From: a virus
IMG/VR virus record: IMGVR_UViG_3300044700_000345
Span: 16,983 to 80,982 of that record
Strand: one strand, 5' to 3'
Length of the DNA stretch: 64,000 nt
Shown piece by piece: positions 38,471 through 46,976 of the stretch. The translations under genes were made by a program, and so were the position numbers. Position 1 is the stretch's first letter; every line of letters starts with the position of its first letter. The notes beneath the pieces are model-generated. The model saw nothing but the letters and a program-made list of their open reading frames with translations. It was not told the DNA's origin and did no database searches.

Positions 38471-38826
38471 CTAATCAAAAACACCCGATCACACCACCAC
38501 TTGAGATGGTGGAGCAGTGGGCAGACATGTTAAGCTCACGTTCAAATTATGCTGTATTCAGTCTTGCTGCTCAATAGGGTGCCGACCAGCAGCTGGAGGC
38601 GTGTCGTGAGTGGGTATCCAAGTATCTTCCATACCTTGGAGACTTCCCCATGCCTGAAGACAAACTCCGCATCGCCTGCCGCCCCAAACCGCCGAGCTTG
38701 AAGGAGCAGGCTATCGCTGAACTTGAGAAGGTGGACATGCTCTGGGATACAACAGAGTTCAGCCAAGACACCCTTGACTCTCTAGACACCATCCGCCGCG
38801 CACTTGAGGCCCTGCCCAATGACTGA
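38467..38826 (+). pseudogene. HPITPP-family paralog with in-frame TAG
   Basis: Paralog of the gene at 31073. It reads MTNQKHPITPPLEMVEQWAD ... FSLAAQ, then TAG at 38575-38577, then GADQQLEACREWV... to DTIRRALEALPND. The intact paralog has AAQWGADQELEA, so the Trp codon TGG has become TAG and the rest of the frame is intact (119 codons in total). Either a recent nonsense mutation or stop readthrough. Overlaps the thyX stop and the next start as in the intact copy. Confidence 0.8.
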
Positions 38827-39127
38827 CCCCACCCCGAACGCACCAATGACTAAACTCTCACCCGTTGCTCAAAAAGCACTAGATGCCGCCTACGTTGCAG
38901 ACAGTCATGTGCATCACGAGCGCGTTTCGCATGTGATTGCCGTCGATGTTATTCGTGCGGTTACGGATCTACCCAACGAGCTTGAGATCCCATTCAACGT
39001 GATTACAGATTGGGAAACCATCCCTGGCACCTGCGCCAGTTTCTATGCCGCTGCTGAGTGGGGTTACAACCAGGCCTTAGCAGCGCAACGCGACATCGCC
39101 ACCGAACTGGAGGGCCATAGTCAATGA
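38819..39127 (+). CDS. Protein of 102 aa, cyanophage accessory family
   Basis: MTDPTPNAPMTKLSPVAQKA, then VDVIRAVTDLPNELEIPF and YAAAEWGYNQALAAQRD. GC-rich codon use like the HPITPP genes. Start overlaps the preceding frame as ATGACTGA. Function unknown. Confidence 0.7.
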   Translation: MTDPTPNAPMTKLSPVAQKALDAAYVADSHVHHERVSHVIAVDVIRAVTDLPNELEIPFNVITDWETIPGTCASFYAAAEWGYNQALAAQRDIATELEGHSQ

Positions 39128-39315
39128 AAGTATCAGAGGTAAAAAAATTGATCGGGCAGAAAGTGTCTATTCGAAAATGCTATTCTGGCATTACTGACCA
39201 CGTAATCATCTTAAGTGTTAAGGGTCGAAATGTTGAAGTTGATTTTTACGGTATGACAGATTGGCTTTGGCTTCCTGATTACATTATCAAACCACTCCCC
39301 GAGGTGACACCATGA
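39124..39315 (+). CDS. Small beta-rich protein, 63 aa
   Basis: MKVSEVKKLIGQKVSIRKCY, ITDHVIILSVKGRNVEVDFY. Probably a small barrel. Overlaps both neighbours by four bases. Function unknown. Confidence 0.65.
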   Translation: MKVSEVKKLIGQKVSIRKCYSGITDHVIILSVKGRNVEVDFYGMTDWLWLPDYIIKPLPEVTP

Positions 39316-39608
39316 CCACCCCAGCCCCTGACTTCCGCGAATTGTGCGCTGAGCTGCTTGACGAACTGCAATATCAAACTTCCTATGAGACTAATGCTGA
39401 ATTACAAGACCGTGCCCGCGCCGCCTTAGCCACCCCAACGCCGGAGCCGCCGACGGATGAGGAGATACTAAAACTTACAGAAAATATCTCACCCGTACAT
39501 TTGTATAAACATAAAAGCTTGCCTAGTGATTGGGATTTTGGCAATTACGCTTGTAGTCCTAAGGGATTAATTGACATTGCCCGCGCCGTCCTTGATAAGT
39601 GGGGTTAA
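39312..39608 (+). CDS. Cyanophage-type FRELCAELLDEL protein, 98 aa
   Basis: MTTPAPDFRELCAELLDELQ ... ELQDRARAALATPTPEPPTD ... DIARAVLDKWG. This N-terminal phrase recurs in cyanophage proteins (memory) with no assigned function. GC-rich segments alternate with an AT-rich middle. Confidence 0.7.
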   Translation: MTTPAPDFRELCAELLDELQYQTSYETNAELQDRARAALATPTPEPPTDEEILKLTENISPVHLYKHKSLPSDWDFGNYACSPKGLIDIARAVLDKWG

Positions 39609-39627
39609 GTCGCCACAATAGTCAACA

Positions 39628-39651
39628 CGTCCCAAGCATGACGTTAAACTG
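39628..39651 (+). repeat. Hairpin-TTAAACTG element, copy 7
   Basis: CGTC (39628-39631), 8-base loop, GACG (39640-39643), TTAAACTG; 38 bases before the ATG at 39690. Loop identical to copy 4. Confidence 0.75.
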
Positions 39652-39689
39652 CTTATTAGTTTTGCTTATCATTCACTTCATTCAACACC

Positions 39690-40499
39690 ATGCAACTTCT
39701 TAAATTCTCCACAGGTAATGCCAAGCTTGGTAAGCGTTTAATCTTTAGCTTGCCAGCAGGATACTCTTGCCCTAACGCAGGAGTATGTAAGACAATGGCT
39801 GATCGCACCACAGGTAAGATCATGGATCTACCGCAGCAACCTATTGATCCAACTACGGACTATAGGTGCTTTGCTGCCATGGCGGAGGCTATGTATCCAA
39901 ACGTACGTGATGCACGTTGGCACAACTGGGATCTGTTACGTGAGACAATGTATGGCGGTGACTATGGTAGCTACAGAGAATTACAAGGCAAGAGTTATGA
40001 ACAACAGGTTGAGTTGATTGCAGGTCTTATTGAGTTGTCACTACTGGTACAACCAGCGCTTGAAATGTGTCGTGTGCATGAGAGTGGTGACTTCTGGGCA
40101 CGTGCTTACATGGAAGCATGGGCACGTGTTGCTACCAGGTATCCAACTATAAAGTTCTATGCATATACCAAGATGCTTAATGATTGGCTGGCTATACACG
40201 AGAAGATGCCAGCAAACTTTATGTTGACCGCATCGATCGGTGGTATGCTTGACCGTATGATTCCACGCAATCCCGATGTGTTTAAGCGTGTTGCTTATGT
40301 TGTGTACACAGAAGAGGAAGCAGCAGAACTAGGGCTTGAGATTGATCATGACGACAGTCATTGCTTTGGTGACAAGCCATTTGCATTACTGGTCCATAGT
40401 CCACAACGTGCTGGTTCAGAAGCACAGGCTGCTCTTAATGCTCGGCGTAAGCAGGGTAAGTTTACTGGTTACAACAAGAACAAGAAAGTTCGTACGTAA
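39690..40499 (+). CDS. Gp88-like phage protein, 269 aa
   Basis: MQLLKFSTGNAKLGKRLIFS, LPAGYSCPNAGVCKTMADRT, MCRVHESGDFWARAYMEAW, FYAYTKMLNDW, then NFMLTASIGGMLD. The order GNAKL, CP-A--C, R-H-SGDF, FYAYTK is that of the Gp88 family of phage proteins. Biochemical function is not known to me; the Cys and His could bind metal. Follows a hairpin element and C/A-rich leader. Confidence 0.8.
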   Translation: MQLLKFSTGNAKLGKRLIFSLPAGYSCPNAGVCKTMADRTTGKIMDLPQQPIDPTTDYRCFAAMAEAMYPNVRDARWHNWDLLRETMYGGDYGSYRELQGKSYEQQVELIAGLIELSLLVQPALEMCRVHESGDFWARAYMEAWARVATRYPTIKFYAYTKMLNDWLAIHEKMPANFMLTASIGGMLDRMIPRNPDVFKRVAYVVYTEEEAAELGLEIDHDDSHCFGDKPFALLVHSPQRAGSEAQAALNARRKQGKFTGYNKNKKVRT

Positions 40500-40505
40500 A
40501 ATTGT

Positions 40506-40564
40506 GGCTATGTTAACACTGTCCTAATTTTCTTACACAACTTCTAGATGTGTTAACATTAGCC
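40506..40564. promoter_or_regulatory. Inverted repeat GGCTA-TGTTAACA, operator candidate
   Basis: GGCTATGTTAACA (40506-40518) and TGTTAACATTAGCC (40551-40564) are inverted copies separated by 32 bases, each with the palindrome TGTTAACA. They lie in the spacer before the 77-residue gene and the DNA polymerase, so a dimeric repressor or activator site, or a long-stem RNA, is likely. Confidence 0.55.
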
Positions 40565-40581
40565 AGACTTCTTTTACATCC

Positions 40582-40815
40582 ATGAGCTACATCATTGTTA
40601 CACAGGAGACAGACATGCCCTACGCAGTTAGGGCTTGTTCTGACAGTAACAGTTTTAAGTTGATTCCACTAGACTCTGATGTAGCAATAAACAAGATTTA
40701 TTCGCATCCGCATCGAGCGGGAGCACAACAAATCTTAACTTGGATTAATAAGAATGACCCAGCTCTCACCAGTCAAAACCTCTCAATTCAAGATGAAGCC
40801 CGATTCAGAAAATGA
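40582..40815 (+). CDS. Small protein, 77 aa
   Basis: MSYIIVTQETDMPYAVRACS then FKLIPLDSDVAINKIYSHPH. Overlaps the polymerase start. Function unknown. Confidence 0.65.
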   Translation: MSYIIVTQETDMPYAVRACSDSNSFKLIPLDSDVAINKIYSHPHRAGAQQILTWINKNDPALTSQNLSIQDEARFRK

Positions 40816-42619
40816 ATCTTGGCTGGTATTTGATTTGGAATCAGATGGATTGTATGACGATGTAACGGTCATCCATTGCATTGTCATACATGACATACAA
40901 ACAAACCAAACACACAAGTATGGACCCACTAACATCGCTGCTGCTCTTAAGCATCTTGCTACCGCAGATGTTTTAATAGGGCAGAATATTCTGTTCTATG
41001 ACATTCCAGTAATTCAAAAACTTTTCCCTGATACTGCAAAGTTTCAGGGAAGAATTATTGACACACTCATTTGTACACAACTCATTTGGCCCAAGGAGGT
41101 TCTCTATGATCTCGACACAGAACAATATCCGGAGGTACCAAAGGGCCTCAAGGGTAGAGCCGGCCTTAAAGCGTGGGGTTACCGCCTCTCCAATTACAAG
41201 ATTGAGTTCAAAGATTTTAGTGAGTACTCCGAAGAGATGCTTTTATACTGTGAGCAGGACGTTAGGGTCACTCTTCAACTTTTTCAACTCATCCAGAAAC
41301 AAAACTATGCGGAGTCGGCGCTTAAGTTGGAACATGACTTTGCTCTTGCAATTAATAAGCAAGTGCGAGCAGGTTTTCCTTTTGATGTGGATGCATGTCT
41401 TGATCTGGTGGATGATCTCAGAAGAAAGAAAGATGAACTCCATGTCAAGGTGATGGAAGTATTCCCACCTATCAAACAAGAGTCAGTGTTTGTACCAAAG
41501 GTAAACAATAAAGCACGCGGGTATATTAAAGGTGAGCCATTTACCAAAGTAAGATATCAAGAATTTAATCCTGGTTCTCGCCCTCAAATTGTTAGTAGGC
41601 TCAAGGGTAAGTATGGGTGGGTACCAGAGGAGCTAACTGATAAAGGTAATCCAATTCTTGATGACGAAGTATTGAGTGCATTAGATTATCCAGAGGCTAA
41701 AGTGTTGGGTGAATATTTGACTATCAGTAAACGACTAGGACAGATTGCTGATGGTCAAAAAGCTTGGCTTAAATATGTAAACAATCAAGACTCATGTATG
41801 CATGGTGAGGTTGTAACTAATGGTTGTATTACTGGACGTTGCGCACACCGTAATCCAAACATGGGTCAGGTACCAGCATCCTATAGCCCGTATGGTAAAG
41901 AATGCAGGAGTTTGTTTCATGCACCAGATGGCTGGGACTTATTAGGTGTAGATGCCAAGGCATTGGAGTTACGTTGTCTTGGTGGATATCTCGCCCTATG
42001 GGATGACGGTGAATATGGCAACCTTGTGACAGATGAATCAGTTGACATTCATGTATACAACCAAGAAAAGTTTGGTGTGCCTACCAGGGATATTGCCAAG
42101 CGTTTGATTTATGCAATGCTCTACGGGTGTGGTAATGAGAAAGCTGGTGGCATTGTAGATGCTGAAGAGAAAGATCCTATGCGTCTAAAAGAATTGGGAC
42201 GTAATGCAATCAATGGTTTTGTAAATGGTGTGCCAGCGCTTAAACAATTGAAGAACAAGTTGGCAAGTGCTATACAAGAACGTGGATACCTGCGTGGATT
42301 AGATGGGCGTGCATTGTTTTGTAGGTCAGACTTTAGTGCATTAAATGTATTGCTCCAGGGATCAGGTGCTGCCCTCATGAAACAAGTGGTGATTAATATT
42401 CACAATAACCTTGAGGGCAAAGGGTTAGTGCATGGTCGTGACTGGATCCAGCACGCCATGATTCATGATGAGATTCAACTGTCTTGTCCCAAGAATTACA
42501 CAGCCTTGGTCAAGGAGCAGGCGTTGTTAGCCTTCCCGCAAGCGCAACAATTCTTTGCATTCCAATGTGAAATAGAAGGCGATGCTAAGGTAGGCTGGTC
42601 TTGGGATCAGACTCACTAA
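40793..42619 (+). CDS. DNA polymerase, family A, with 3'-5' exonuclease
   Basis: 608 residues from the ATG at 40793 (an earlier ATG at 40754 would add 13 residues and increase overlap). Exonuclease motif I is VFDLESDGL at residues 10-18. Polymerase motif A is GVDAKALELR (about 384), motif B RDIAKRLIYAMLYG (about 431), motif C MIHDEIQLS (about 556). No 5'-3' exonuclease domain. The motif B aromatic is Tyr, the position equal to Phe762 of E. coli Pol I. It is the replicative enzyme. Confidence 0.95.
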   Translation: MKPDSENESWLVFDLESDGLYDDVTVIHCIVIHDIQTNQTHKYGPTNIAAALKHLATADVLIGQNILFYDIPVIQKLFPDTAKFQGRIIDTLICTQLIWPKEVLYDLDTEQYPEVPKGLKGRAGLKAWGYRLSNYKIEFKDFSEYSEEMLLYCEQDVRVTLQLFQLIQKQNYAESALKLEHDFALAINKQVRAGFPFDVDACLDLVDDLRRKKDELHVKVMEVFPPIKQESVFVPKVNNKARGYIKGEPFTKVRYQEFNPGSRPQIVSRLKGKYGWVPEELTDKGNPILDDEVLSALDYPEAKVLGEYLTISKRLGQIADGQKAWLKYVNNQDSCMHGEVVTNGCITGRCAHRNPNMGQVPASYSPYGKECRSLFHAPDGWDLLGVDAKALELRCLGGYLALWDDGEYGNLVTDESVDIHVYNQEKFGVPTRDIAKRLIYAMLYGCGNEKAGGIVDAEEKDPMRLKELGRNAINGFVNGVPALKQLKNKLASAIQERGYLRGLDGRALFCRSDFSALNVLLQGSGAALMKQVVINIHNNLEGKGLVHGRDWIQHAMIHDEIQLSCPKNYTALVKEQALLAFPQAQQFFAFQCEIEGDAKVGWSWDQTH

Positions 42620-42621
42620 CC

Positions 42622-42903
42622 ATGGCCGACTCAATTTCACTTGAACCAGAAGAACTTCGTGACATTATTAAAGGAAACATTCCTGTCCGCAAGTGTCCTG
42701 ATTGCTTAGGTGAAGGAGAAAGTTGGACACTTCACTATGTTCTTGCTAATGATCCTGATGAAGACAATGAACAGTTTAAAGATGTAAGTTCACAATTTGC
42801 TGCTGATTTTAATGAAGATGATTTACCGCCAGAGTATTCTGACGGCGCATGTCTTTCGTATGATTGTGAAACTTGTTCCACAGTTGGTTATGTATGGAAT
42901 TAA
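42622..42903 (+). CDS. Zinc-binding small protein, 93 aa
   Basis: MADSISLEPEELRDIIKGNI, then CPDCLGEGESW and near the end CETCSTVGYVW. The two CxxC pairs with a GEG turn recall the zinc-ribbon arms of DnaJ-like cysteine-rich domains. Start just after the polymerase stop. Confidence 0.7.
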   Translation: MADSISLEPEELRDIIKGNIPVRKCPDCLGEGESWTLHYVLANDPDEDNEQFKDVSSQFAADFNEDDLPPEYSDGACLSYDCETCSTVGYVWN

Positions 42904-42933
42904 TAGTCTATATCCTTTAACTAATTAAATATT

Positions 42934-42957
42934 CGTCCCAAGTAAGACGTTAAACTG
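42934..42957 (+). repeat. Hairpin-TTAAACTG element, copy 8
   Basis: CGTC (42934-42937), 8-base loop, GACG (42946-42949), TTAAACTG; 23 bases before the SSB start. Confidence 0.75.
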
Positions 42958-42980
42958 CTCTCAACCACACTCTCGATCTC

Positions 42981-43790
42981 ATGAATTTTGTTACACTCTG
43001 CGCTCAAACTGCTGAAGCGCCACGCGAAGTTTACATCAGTGCTACCTCCACAGCAACTCGTTGCTTAGTGTTGTTGCCACCTGTTAGTAACAAAGCACCT
43101 ACTGCAATTGAACTTAATGTCTACGGCAAGAATGCTGAACGCTTTTCTCGTGTTACTAAAGGATCTCAGATCTACATCCATGGTGCAAAACTGCGGTTCG
43201 ATCTGGAGACTAAAACTTACTCTCTCCATGGAGGAATCATTGCTCAAGTTAATGATCAGTTCCCTATCCTCAACACGGTAATCCTTAGTGGACGCTGTGT
43301 TAAAGACATTGATCAGCAAGATGCACGTGCCTTCAAGACAACTACTGATGGTACTATGATTTGCAACCAGACATTAGCTGTTAACACTGGACGTAATCAG
43401 TCTGACCTGTTTAACTTCTATGCAATTAACAGTGCAGAAGACAAGGTTAAACAAGCGGAACTTCTTGTTAACTTCACACGTAAAGGTGTTGGCCTTACTA
43501 TTCAAGGCCGTATTGTTACTGACGCTTGGGTAGATAAAGATACAAAAGAACGGCGTAGTATTACCAAAATTCAATTGGCTTCTATGACGTTGGCACCTAA
43601 GGCACAGGCCGGTGCACAGGAAATTAAACCACAAACAACGGTAGCTGCATCGGATAATGTGGCTCCATTGTGGGGTGGACGCACAGCCGATGAAGGAAGT
43701 GACCCTTGGAATGTGACATCTGGTGGTGGTCTGCCAGAATTACCTGGTCAATACGGCACTGCACCGGAGCTAAGCAATGAACCCTTCTGA
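42981..43790 (+). CDS. ssb: Single-stranded DNA-binding protein (two OB folds)
   Basis: 269 residues. Two OB-like halves: residues 1-95 (MNFVTLCAQTAEAPREVYIS ... FSRVTKGSQIYIHGAKL) and 98-205 (LNTVILSGRCVKDIDQ ... NQTLAVNTGRNQSDLFNFYA ... LLVNFTRKGVGLTIQGRIV). The second matches bacterial SSB closely (GR, AVN, KG, V-G-). The C-terminus is low-complexity and ends NEPF, with less acid than the usual SSB tip. It coats single strands during replication. Confidence 0.88.
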   Translation: MNFVTLCAQTAEAPREVYISATSTATRCLVLLPPVSNKAPTAIELNVYGKNAERFSRVTKGSQIYIHGAKLRFDLETKTYSLHGGIIAQVNDQFPILNTVILSGRCVKDIDQQDARAFKTTTDGTMICNQTLAVNTGRNQSDLFNFYAINSAEDKVKQAELLVNFTRKGVGLTIQGRIVTDAWVDKDTKERRSITKIQLASMTLAPKAQAGAQEIKPQTTVAASDNVAPLWGGRTADEGSDPWNVTSGGGLPELPGQYGTAPELSNEPF

Positions 43791-44055
43791 AGAAGTTACA
43801 GAATTGATGCAAATGACTATTCCTCTTGAGAATTATTGCTTTGGCTATGCAGATGAAAACAATACGGTTCAGGTTGCTACCAGGAATACTGAGCCGATTG
43901 ATTTAGTTGGTGCTTTTGTTTCTTATATGAAAGCAGTAGGCTTTAGCGTTGAAGATATTGAAATTGCCTTAGCTAACCAAGCAGATCTAATGAGATCTTT
44001 TAGGTTGCCATTTCGTTGCAAAACAGAAATCAATGCTTTAGATCCTAAAGATTAA
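43777..44055 (+). CDS. Protein of 92 aa, unknown
   Basis: MNPSEEVTELMQMTIPLENY, then IDLVGAFVSYMKAVGFSVED. Its start overlaps the end of the SSB gene by 14 bases. Helical. Possibly an accessory of replication by position only. Confidence 0.65.
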   Translation: MNPSEEVTELMQMTIPLENYCFGYADENNTVQVATRNTEPIDLVGAFVSYMKAVGFSVEDIEIALANQADLMRSFRLPFRCKTEINALDPKD

Positions 44056-44061
44056 GTTGAT

Positions 44062-44085
44062 CGTCCTGAGTATGACGTAAAACTG
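44062..44085 (+). repeat. Hairpin-TTAAACTG element, copy 9
   Basis: CGTC (44062-44065), 8-base loop, GACG (44074-44077), then TAAAACTG (one change). 28 bases before the DUF5895-like start. Confidence 0.7.
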
Positions 44086-44113
44086 CTCACCAACAAACCT
44101 AATCGACCTTGAC

Positions 44114-45136
44114 ATGACTACGAAGACTACTGCACTTGCAACACGTGGAATCAAATCATTTCAGCTTTTTCAATCTAAAGAATTTGTTTCGGGGTACCAA
44201 AACCTCGTCACCATCCAGCCCCTCAACAAGTCTAAGACAAGAGGTTGGTTCGTGCGGAAGTCAGACTTAGATACTTGCGGATGGAGCGCAACTGAAGATC
44301 AATTTGATAAAGGTTCAGTTATCTGGAACTACAAGCAGACTTTTGGTATGGCTCCCAACACTTCAATTGAAGAAGGACTCAATTTCACTGAGCCTAGAAT
44401 TCAAGTGCTTCTACGTTCTCCCCTCATGGTTGAGGAAACAACTGGGATGCGTATGACCATTGGTACGTTTGACAATCCCGATGTCAAAGATCTATGGGAT
44501 GCTGACAAGGCTGCCGCTGATCTTTCCAACAGCAAAGGTGAGATGTACAAACGTAAGTTCAGTGTGCGTACCAAGTATCTTGTGTATGTCCTTAACAAGG
44601 ATAATGTACGTGCCCATAAGATTCCTATGGTGCTAACACTGAAGGGATTGAATGGTACTGATGCAGCTGAAAAGATCAAGCTGTATGAAAAAGAAATGTC
44701 CAAGTGTCTTAGCAAAGCACTATCAGTTGAAGTCCCACTTTCATTCAATGAAAAGTTCTATGCAACTACCGTATTTACTCCGCTACTTGTCAACGACATG
44801 CGCGGCGCCAACAACGTTGAGATCTGTGCAATTGAATCTTTTAATATACCTGATTACAGCACAGAAGAAGCCGCCATCGAATCATTGAATCGCATGTCGA
44901 TTCCTGATGAAGATCGTGAATCAACTTGGAAATTCCAAGAGTTGTTTGCTGATTACATCAATCAACATTCCAAGCAGGATGCTGACAAGCTAGGTGGTGC
45001 CTATGGAATTAAAACAGGTGTAGAAATACTTCCTGTTGCCAGGGGAACTGACCGTGCAATGTTGCAACCAGCAAGTGATGTAGAGGATGGGATGATTTCC
45101 TATGCTTCTATCACTGGAGAAGACAGCTCACTTTGA
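44114..45136 (+). CDS. DUF5895-like protein, 340 aa
   Basis: TRGWFVRKSDLDTCGW, GLNFTEPRIQVLLRSPLMVE, TKYLVYVLNKDNVRAHKIP and MVLTLKGLNGTDA follow the order of DUF5895, a family I know from cyanobacteria and their phages (GYFVR--L---GW, PRM-V---SPL, Y---FLD--N---H--PF-LTLKG). Molecular role unknown; position near SSB and polymerase suggests DNA metabolism. Confidence 0.75.
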   Translation: MTTKTTALATRGIKSFQLFQSKEFVSGYQNLVTIQPLNKSKTRGWFVRKSDLDTCGWSATEDQFDKGSVIWNYKQTFGMAPNTSIEEGLNFTEPRIQVLLRSPLMVEETTGMRMTIGTFDNPDVKDLWDADKAAADLSNSKGEMYKRKFSVRTKYLVYVLNKDNVRAHKIPMVLTLKGLNGTDAAEKIKLYEKEMSKCLSKALSVEVPLSFNEKFYATTVFTPLLVNDMRGANNVEICAIESFNIPDYSTEEAAIESLNRMSIPDEDRESTWKFQELFADYINQHSKQDADKLGGAYGIKTGVEILPVARGTDRAMLQPASDVEDGMISYASITGEDSSL

Positions 45137-45397
45137 TGTAACCTCTGGGTTGGTAATAGTTGTATCATCTATAACAACATTGTTAAAGATGTGTATATCT
45201 TTTACCAGCCCTCTGATTACGCCCTGTCTTGTGGTTGCAATGGTTACCAAGAGTGTTGCAATCTCACGTAGTTCTTTGACTGATGTGGATTCTTGAATCA
45301 ATCTTTTGATTTTTTCTTCCCAGAACTTATCAGTAAGAGTGGGCTCTATGTCAAACTTACTGAGGGGGACATAGGTACCAGATTCAAGCTCTTCCAT
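45128..45397 (-). CDS. Minus-strand island protein, 89 aa
   Basis: MEELESGTYVPLSKFDIEPT, then VKELREIATLLVTIATTRQG. Well-formed helical protein encoded opposite to its neighbours, ending convergently with a 9-base overlap. Function unknown; may be late. Confidence 0.6.
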   Translation of the reverse strand: MEELESGTYVPLSKFDIEPTLTDKFWEEKIKRLIQESTSVKELREIATLLVTIATTRQGVIRGLVKDIHIFNNVVIDDTTITNPEVTSK

Positions 45398-45462
45398 GTC
45401 AGTCAGGGTTTTGTTTAGTCTACAGCCTACTCCATTTCAACTCAACCACTTAATCTGTATCA

Positions 45463-46410
45463 ATGACTACACTTTTAAATGAAACGCTCAACACTGCTCA
45501 GTCTTCAATTTATTCTCGTACTAACATATCTCGTGCTTTCCCTGGTGTTGATGACACAGGGATTAGCGACATCTCTTTACTTGACACTAATGTTGTTGTG
45601 CGTCGGGATGATAATACTACTCAGTGTTATGATCGCGCACTAATCAAGCAAGCTTACCTTGACTACACATTCAGACTCAAAGATTTCTTTTCCTATCTCG
45701 GAGCAAACTACCGTGGCCCATCCATTTGGCACAGGAACGCCTATGTCATTTTTAAGGGGTGGAATTATGTCCATAGCTTGGGATATCTCACTGCTTCCGC
45801 TAAGCTTCAGACGACGTGGGCTGACAAATTTATTCACATCAAAGACAAGACACGCTTGGAGACGTTACTTCAATCTGACCAGACTGATCTGGGTCATCTT
45901 ATTGCTCCGGACGGCTGGCGAGCTGAGTCACTACCTATTGATATGGAGTCTGAGTTTGGAGAGGAAACTAATGGCAGTGGAGTACAAACACTGGCGCCGT
46001 ATTGCTCGTGTGGATCGTTTACCAGGCAGTTAAATACCTTGGCTGATTTCCAGGCTGAGATAGAGGGATACAAGCCGTGGTGCATTCACCTTACTTGGTT
46101 TAACAAGTATCGTGAGCTGCTTGCCAAGCGCACAGACGTACGTAATAGCGCACGTGGTGGAGTTAGTGAGAAATGTGTAGCGTGGTGGTACGCTCCTCCA
46201 AGTGACAGCACTAGTGATGGACGGTTTGTATTGCTGCACACTCAGTCAGGATCCATGGCGCCGCTGACGCATTGGCGGTCGTACAAGCCACGTACTGTAT
46301 TTACACAACACGATGCCTGGACTTTGTTTGACAGTATGATGGATGCGGGTTACGTCCCGTTTCCAGGTACGGCCCTTCCTCAACTAGCCTCTGCTATTAA
46401 AAAGAAATGA
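45463..46410 (+). CDS. SWIM zinc-finger protein, 315 aa
   Basis: Near residues 178-208 the sequence APYCSCGSF ... KPWCIHLTWF gives CxC-xn-CxH, the SWIM zinc-finger signature, found in proteins acting on DNA or protein. The rest (FSYLGANYRGPSIWHRNAY, KCVAWWYAPPSDS) is not recognised. Early region. Confidence 0.6.
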   Translation: MTTLLNETLNTAQSSIYSRTNISRAFPGVDDTGISDISLLDTNVVVRRDDNTTQCYDRALIKQAYLDYTFRLKDFFSYLGANYRGPSIWHRNAYVIFKGWNYVHSLGYLTASAKLQTTWADKFIHIKDKTRLETLLQSDQTDLGHLIAPDGWRAESLPIDMESEFGEETNGSGVQTLAPYCSCGSFTRQLNTLADFQAEIEGYKPWCIHLTWFNKYRELLAKRTDVRNSARGGVSEKCVAWWYAPPSDSTSDGRFVLLHTQSGSMAPLTHWRSYKPRTVFTQHDAWTLFDSMMDAGYVPFPGTALPQLASAIKKK

Positions 46411-46628
46411 AATTCAACACTGGCGAATGGATTTTTCCTGTCTGGTTTGCAATGGTCTTTGCCGTTATTACGATTGGGCCAACCACTTTTATTATAAAAA
46501 CAACTACCACTCAACAAGCACTTAATCAAGAGTGCAAAACTAACTACAGCTTTCTTCAAGTTGCTGTAGCAGGAGACAACCTGTCTCGCCTTTGCCAAAT
46601 TAAACAACAAACCATCACAATCAAATGA
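46407..46628 (+). CDS. Small membrane protein, 73 aa
   Basis: MKFNTGEWIFPVWFAMVFAV with a membrane segment at about residues 9-30, then a Cys-containing periplasmic-type domain (LNQECKTNYSFLQVAVAGDN). Starts at ATGA over the previous stop. Confidence 0.65.
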   Translation: MKFNTGEWIFPVWFAMVFAVITIGPTTFIIKTTTTQQALNQECKTNYSFLQVAVAGDNLSRLCQIKQQTITIK

Positions 46629-46735
46629 CTGACTTTCTAAACTTTAAAGATTCTCAAAAACAAATTATCTGTCCTAAACACGGTACCCACAAGCACTACA
46701 TCAGCAGCAGCATTAAATATTATGAAGGTAACTAG
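46625..46735 (+). CDS. Microprotein, 36 aa
   Basis: MTDFLNFKDSQKQIICPKHG THKHYISS... with CPKHGTHKH, a possible metal-binding Cys/His cluster. Coupled to the membrane protein gene by ATGA. Short, so moderate confidence. A 20-codon frame follows at 46739. Confidence 0.45.
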   Translation: MTDFLNFKDSQKQIICPKHGTHKHYISSSIKYYEGN

Positions 46736-46793
46736 TGCATGTTGTGCTGGCTAAAAAGTCTTGGCCCCTCTCTTCCAACTATTGAGCAATCAG

Positions 46794-46949
46794 ATGACTG
46801 ACACACAATTTGACCATCTCTGGGATCTGATTGATTCGCTAAGCGATCGTATTGGAGACCTTGAGACGGAAGTGCGAGGACTAAACTGCCGAGCCGATAA
46901 GGTTGAACACGAAATCAACAGATTGGATTGGTGGATTAGCCATGACTAA
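46794..46949 (+). CDS. Coiled-coil microprotein, 51 aa
   Basis: MTDTQFDHLWDLIDSLSDRI then LETEVRGLNCRADKVEHEIN. Continuous heptad pattern, likely a dimeric coiled coil. Function unknown. Confidence 0.55.
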   Translation: MTDTQFDHLWDLIDSLSDRIGDLETEVRGLNCRADKVEHEINRLDWWISHD

Positions 46950-46976
46950 TCAACACTTTAACAAAAAGTAAACCTA

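Noticed and set aside
46739-46801. 20-codon frame MLCWLKSLGPSLPTIEQSDD
   Set aside because: Very short; overlap with the following ATG is suggestive but there is no other support.
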